NCBI GenBank assembly: GCA_964058805.1
Contig: CAXKVV010000626.1
Span: 62,001 to 126,000 of the forward strand
Origin: Schoenoplectus triqueter
Lineage: Eukaryota; Streptophyta; Magnoliopsida; Poales; Cyperaceae
DNA length: 64,000 nt
Direction: 5' to 3'
How positions within the stretch are numbered: the stretch's first letter is position 1; every line of letters starts with the position of its first letter. Positions 63,179 to 64,000 of this stretch are shown in pieces. The notes below the pieces were generated by a model. The model did not search any database and was not told the DNA's origin. It worked only from the letters and a program-made list of their open reading frames with translations. The position numbers and the translations under genes are program-made.

Positions 63179-64000
63179 ATGAAGTATAAAAATCGGTAGT
63201 TGTGCAAAGTCGTCCGATTAGTTGGATACAAATTCTACAGTCGTTTGTGTTGCTAATAAGGGAGCTCTCACATTTTTGCTCCGAAAATGAACTCACTACG
63301 ACACATCCGGACAGTGGGTGTCTGGTGACCGTCTCATTCAAAGCGGAGGTAGGTACCGATCGGCGTTTAAATAATTTTTGATTCATTAAGAAATAAATTT
63401 TATATAGTAAAAAAATAATTATATTTTGATTCATATATTTTATTTATTTTTATCCGGATATTCACTACCAATACCAATCGTTTCTGATTTCGCTTCTATC
63501 CTATTGATCTGAATTTTTATTTTATGCTGCCCAGCATCATACAATATAATGTGTGGATGGTTGAATATTTTTATAATTAGCGCTGACATATTTTTTAAAG
63601 TCATCTAATGAACTATGGGTGATGTGTCAATTTGTCTGCCCAGGTTAAAGATACTTTCCTTCTTCTTTTTTTCTTTCTTGAGGGGATAATATCTCTGTGT
63701 ACTTGCGAAATTTGCATTTGTAATAAACAAACAGCTCATAAACTATTTATAACAATCACTATTTATTCCCTTACATATAGTGCATTTTATAATAAGATTC
63801 GTCGATAATTATTTCGTTTGATAATCTTGATAATTAATTTAGTACAAGTTTATAAAATCTTAAAAATTAAAAATTGCAAACATATTCTTAAGTATATGGA
63901 TTAATCATTTTTAAAATCTGATACAATTTGAGTATCATTTGATATCTCGTCAAATATTATTAAAATTATATAATAAATTTAACAGTTTAAATTTAATGTG
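63179..64000. other. Right-edge intergenic sequence
   Basis: No gene recognised; a minus-strand frame at 63434-63132 overlaps the Tourist-like end and has no family resemblance. Confidence 0.4.

Overview
This is a 64 kb piece of an AT-rich plant nuclear genome. All coding sequence is split by GT-AG introns, the gene families are plant ones, and the intergenic DNA is full of plant-type transposable elements. The NAP1-like, DCP2-like and XEG113-like proteins read more like monocot than eudicot versions, and low GC with long AT-rich introns argues against a grass. A non-grass monocot is my best guess, but that is an inference.

Six protein-coding genes can be modelled exon by exon. On the minus strand at the left edge are the first three coding exons of mRNA-decapping enzyme DCP2 (partial) and a complete ARF1-type small GTPase. 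On the plus strand are a 24-exon NAP1/GNARLED subunit of the SCAR/WAVE actin-nucleation complex, a small secreted eight-cysteine lipid-transfer-like protein, and a 13-exon XEG113-type arabinosyltransferase. On the minus strand again is an eight-exon MATE (DETOXIFICATION) transporter whose first intron is about 6.85 kb. Reading frames close across every proposed junction: ARF 181 aa, NAP1 1365 aa, LTP-like 93 aa, XEG113 645 aa, MATE 514 aa. The genes are housekeeping or cell-wall/transport genes with no sign of working as a cluster.

Between and inside the genes lies a dense layer of non-autonomous DNA transposons, many still showing target-site duplications (TSDs). These include two copies of a roughly 1 kb Tourist-like element with a scrambled ATT-rich interior (9.4-10.4 kb and 62.1-63.2 kb), Mutator-like elements with 9-bp TSDs (NAP1 intron 7; MATE intron 1), hAT-like elements with TAGGGGTG-type ends, a long-inverted-repeat element (60.7-61.5 kb), and palindromic elements flanked by (TA)n microsatellites (36.6-39.4 kb and 55.2-55.8 kb), one of which carries a nested hAT-like insertion. 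A broken MULE transposase lies at 26.4-27.0 kb.

The most unusual signal is a set of three loci (27.4, 48.4-48.7 and 60.3 kb) in which odd-length palindromic words with one central base, or their half-words, follow a similar A-rich spacer. The word differs between loci. The 48 kb array has seven copies of GCGYCACTG-N-CAGTGRCGC, including one unit with a compensatory pair of changes, and sits inside a transposon with a perfect 9-bp TSD in MATE intron 1. A separate hairpin with 59-bp, nearly perfect, GC-rich arms lies 2 kb away in the same intron.
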